The translations under genes were made by a program, and so were the position numbers. Positions 5,092 through 6,277 of a stretch of DNA of 6,277 nt are shown piece after piece. The stretch is from Acidilobaceae archaeon. GTDB lineage: Archaea; Thermoproteota; Thermoprotei_A; Sulfolobales; Acidilobaceae. The stretch is from NCBI GenBank assembly GCA_027039295.1, contig JALWEW010000148.1, forward strand, positions 1 to 6,277, written 5' to 3'. The notes beneath the pieces are model-generated. The model searched no databases. It was not told the DNA's origin and saw only the letters and a program-made list of their open reading frames with translations. Within the stretch, counting starts at the first letter, position 1, and the number at the start of each line of letters is the position of its first letter.

Positions 5092-5100
5092 CTATATATG
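5092..5100 (-). promoter_or_regulatory. TATA box of the small membrane-protein gene
   Basis: CATATATAG on the minus strand, centred near 5096. With usual archaeal spacing the transcript would begin near base 5069, giving a leader of roughly 55 bases before TTG 5015. A second TATA-like stretch, TTTTAA at 5063-5068, would start transcription nearer 5039. Both are compatible with TTG 5015 and not with GTG 5081. Confidence 0.45.
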
Positions 5101-5150
5101 GCTTCCTTGTCATCGTAGGGAGAGACTAGTGGGAGGCTGGTGGCGTGTAA

Positions 5151-6182
5151 TTAGGCCCTGAGTAGGAGTGAGGATAGGGTGTAGCCTATTCCGCCTCCTA
5201 TGTAGTTGAAGCTTAGGATTACCGTGGAGACCTCGGGGGCGCGGTCGGTGAGTGAGACGAGCGTGTTGATCAGGGGTTCGAGGGGGCTGGATGAGACTGC
5301 CAGGGCGAGTAGGATGGCGGTGAATACTGCTGGGCTTACCCTCGTGCATAGAAGTGAGGTGAATAACGCCACGACCAGGGCGTAGGCTGCCATTAGCGCT
5401 GAGGCGGTCTTCACGCTCGCCAGCTTCTTGAGGCCCCTCCTACTTAACACGAATTGTATAGCCATGTACGTGGCCGTCTCGAGCTCGACCGCAGCGAAAA
5501 CCGTGAGGCCCGGTATGCCCTGCCTGGCGCCTAGCTCGAAGACCATCCCCATCCAGAGGTACTGGAGGAGCCAGTTTAGCGCCGCCAGCGCTGCGAGTGG
5601 GGCCGCCCTCCTGAGTAGCGCGGGCTCCCCGGTGTAGAACCTGGGCTTCAGCTCGGCGCCGCCGAAGCGGGCGAAGTATAGGAGGAAGGCGAGGCCGAGG
5701 GCCGTTGAGGCGGATAGGACCGCCAGGAAGACCGCCTTATTCGGCGTCACATAAGTGAGCAGGGGCGCTATGAAGAACGCCGCAGCCTCAGCACCCGAGA
5801 CAAGGGAGAAGAACCTCGAGGGATCCCTCAGGCGCTTAGCCCAGCTCACCTCCAGGTTGTATATGTAGCCCCCAGTATAGATGCCGAGCAGTGCGGAGAC
5901 CGATATCCCGGCTAGGTATATCTTAATGTCGTCGAGGAGTAGTGCCAGCGTGACCGATAGGAAAAGGAAGAGCAGGTGGGCGAAGGGCAGCGCCTTGAAG
6001 AGCCGCTCGCTGTGGAGCACCAGGGGCGCGAAGCCGCGCGTGACCACGACGATGCCGTAGATGGTGCCGAATATGGGGACAGCGTTGGTGTAAGCTATGA
6101 AGTTCGTCGAGTAGATGGCGAAGGCGCCTATAATCGTTACTATGAAGTCCAGGTAGACGAGGTAGGGGGTCTGATCCCTCAC
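5151..6182 (-). CDS. Polytopic membrane protein, probable MFS-like transporter
   Basis: A 343-residue integral membrane protein with about ten or eleven hydrophobic helices (roughly residues 10-30, 36-55, 64-84, 88-108, 128-145, 150-170, 192-213, 225-247, 258-280, 284-300 and 318-340). A charged cytoplasmic-type loop near the middle (ARFGGAELKPRFYTGEPALL, 171-190) splits it into two halves, as in major facilitator permeases. Basic turns follow helices two and eight (HSER at 57-60; SRRGLKK at 247-253), and the last helix is Gly-rich (FNYIGGGIGYTLSSLL). It is shorter than the usual 12-helix, 400-residue permease, and no diagnostic substrate motif is visible, so it could also be an uncharacterised archaeal membrane family. 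The start is GTG 6182: an in-frame TAG lies three codons upstream, and a G-rich stretch (GGGGGGTAGTGGTGG) precedes it. The gene is GC-rich like the left flank, so probably resident. Confidence 0.7.
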   Translation of the reverse strand: MRDQTPYLVYLDFIVTIIGAFAIYSTNFIAYTNAVPIFGTIYGIVVVTRGFAPLVLHSERLFKALPFAHLLFLFLSVTLALLLDDIKIYLAGISVSALLGIYTGGYIYNLEVSWAKRLRDPSRFFSLVSGAEAAAFFIAPLLTYVTPNKAVFLAVLSASTALGLAFLLYFARFGGAELKPRFYTGEPALLRRAAPLAALAALNWLLQYLWMGMVFELGARQGIPGLTVFAAVELETATYMAIQFVLSRRGLKKLASVKTASALMAAYALVVALFTSLLCTRVSPAVFTAILLALAVSSSPLEPLINTLVSLTDRAPEVSTVILSFNYIGGGIGYTLSSLLLRA

Positions 6183-6225
6183 CCACCACTACCCCCCACG
6201 GGCGCGGCCCCAGGAGTGCAAGAGT

Positions 6226-6252
6226 GCTACAGCCACTACGCTATAGCCACTA
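6226..6252 (+). repeat. Two-copy tandem repeat upstream of the transporter gene
   Basis: GCTACAGCCACTA (6226-6238) and GCTATAGCCACTA (6240-6252) are direct 13-base copies differing at one position and separated by one C. They lie 44-70 bases upstream of the transporter start. On the coding (minus) strand each reads TAGTGGCTRTAGC. A spacing near 14 bases is longer than one helical turn. A regulator site is possible but not shown. Confidence 0.4.
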
Positions 6253-6277
6253 TAGGGGACGGGGGGCACACCCCGGG

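Noticed and set aside
5110..5349. 79-codon minus-strand frame rich in His, Pro and Arg
   Set aside because: It is a shadow of the transporter's C-terminal region in another frame; the hydrophobic 343-residue frame is the real gene.

Overview
The window looks like a piece of a hyperthermophilic crenarchaeal chromosome, most likely Desulfurococcales or a relative, though this is inferred from style and not proved. The signs are frequent AGG (Arg) and ATA (Ile) codons, GTG and TTG starts, GGTG-type ribosome-binding sites, AT-rich TATA promoters just upstream of starts, tightly packed genes, vapBC toxin-antitoxin modules and an archaeal type-III CRISPR accessory nuclease.

Left block (1-1340, + strand, very GC-rich). 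It holds the C-terminal end of a beta-class DNA methyltransferase, a small single-domain cupin, and an integral membrane CTP-dependent polyprenol (dolichol/phytol-type) kinase. These look like resident chromosomal genes.

Middle block (about 1341-5100, minus strand, clearly lower GC). Reading along the minus strand (right to left) it contains a small three-helix membrane protein, a second DUF104/VapB-type antitoxin followed by a truncated, apparently dead vapC, a complete 529-codon csx1 gene (CARF plus HEPN RNase activated by cyclic oligoadenylate), and an intact vapB-vapC pair. The first vapB has no ATG, GTG or TTG start and seems to use CTG, so a conventional gene caller would miss it. No CRISPR array or other cas gene is present, so csx1 is an orphan here. 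Three direct copies of a roughly 43-bp sequence resembling the 3' half of a tRNA gene lie in intergenic spots at 1298-1340, 2180-2223 and 4599-4641. The first marks the GC change exactly and the first two bracket the intact vapBC pair. The block reads as a defence/toxin-antitoxin accessory region with decaying parts.

Right block (5151-6277, minus strand, GC-rich again). It holds a 343-residue polytopic membrane protein resembling a short major-facilitator-type transporter, with a small tandem repeat in its upstream region.

Main points of interest are the orphan csx1 set between two related DUF104 antitoxin loci (one with a non-canonical start, one with a broken toxin) and the tRNA-3'-half-like repeats that punctuate the island.
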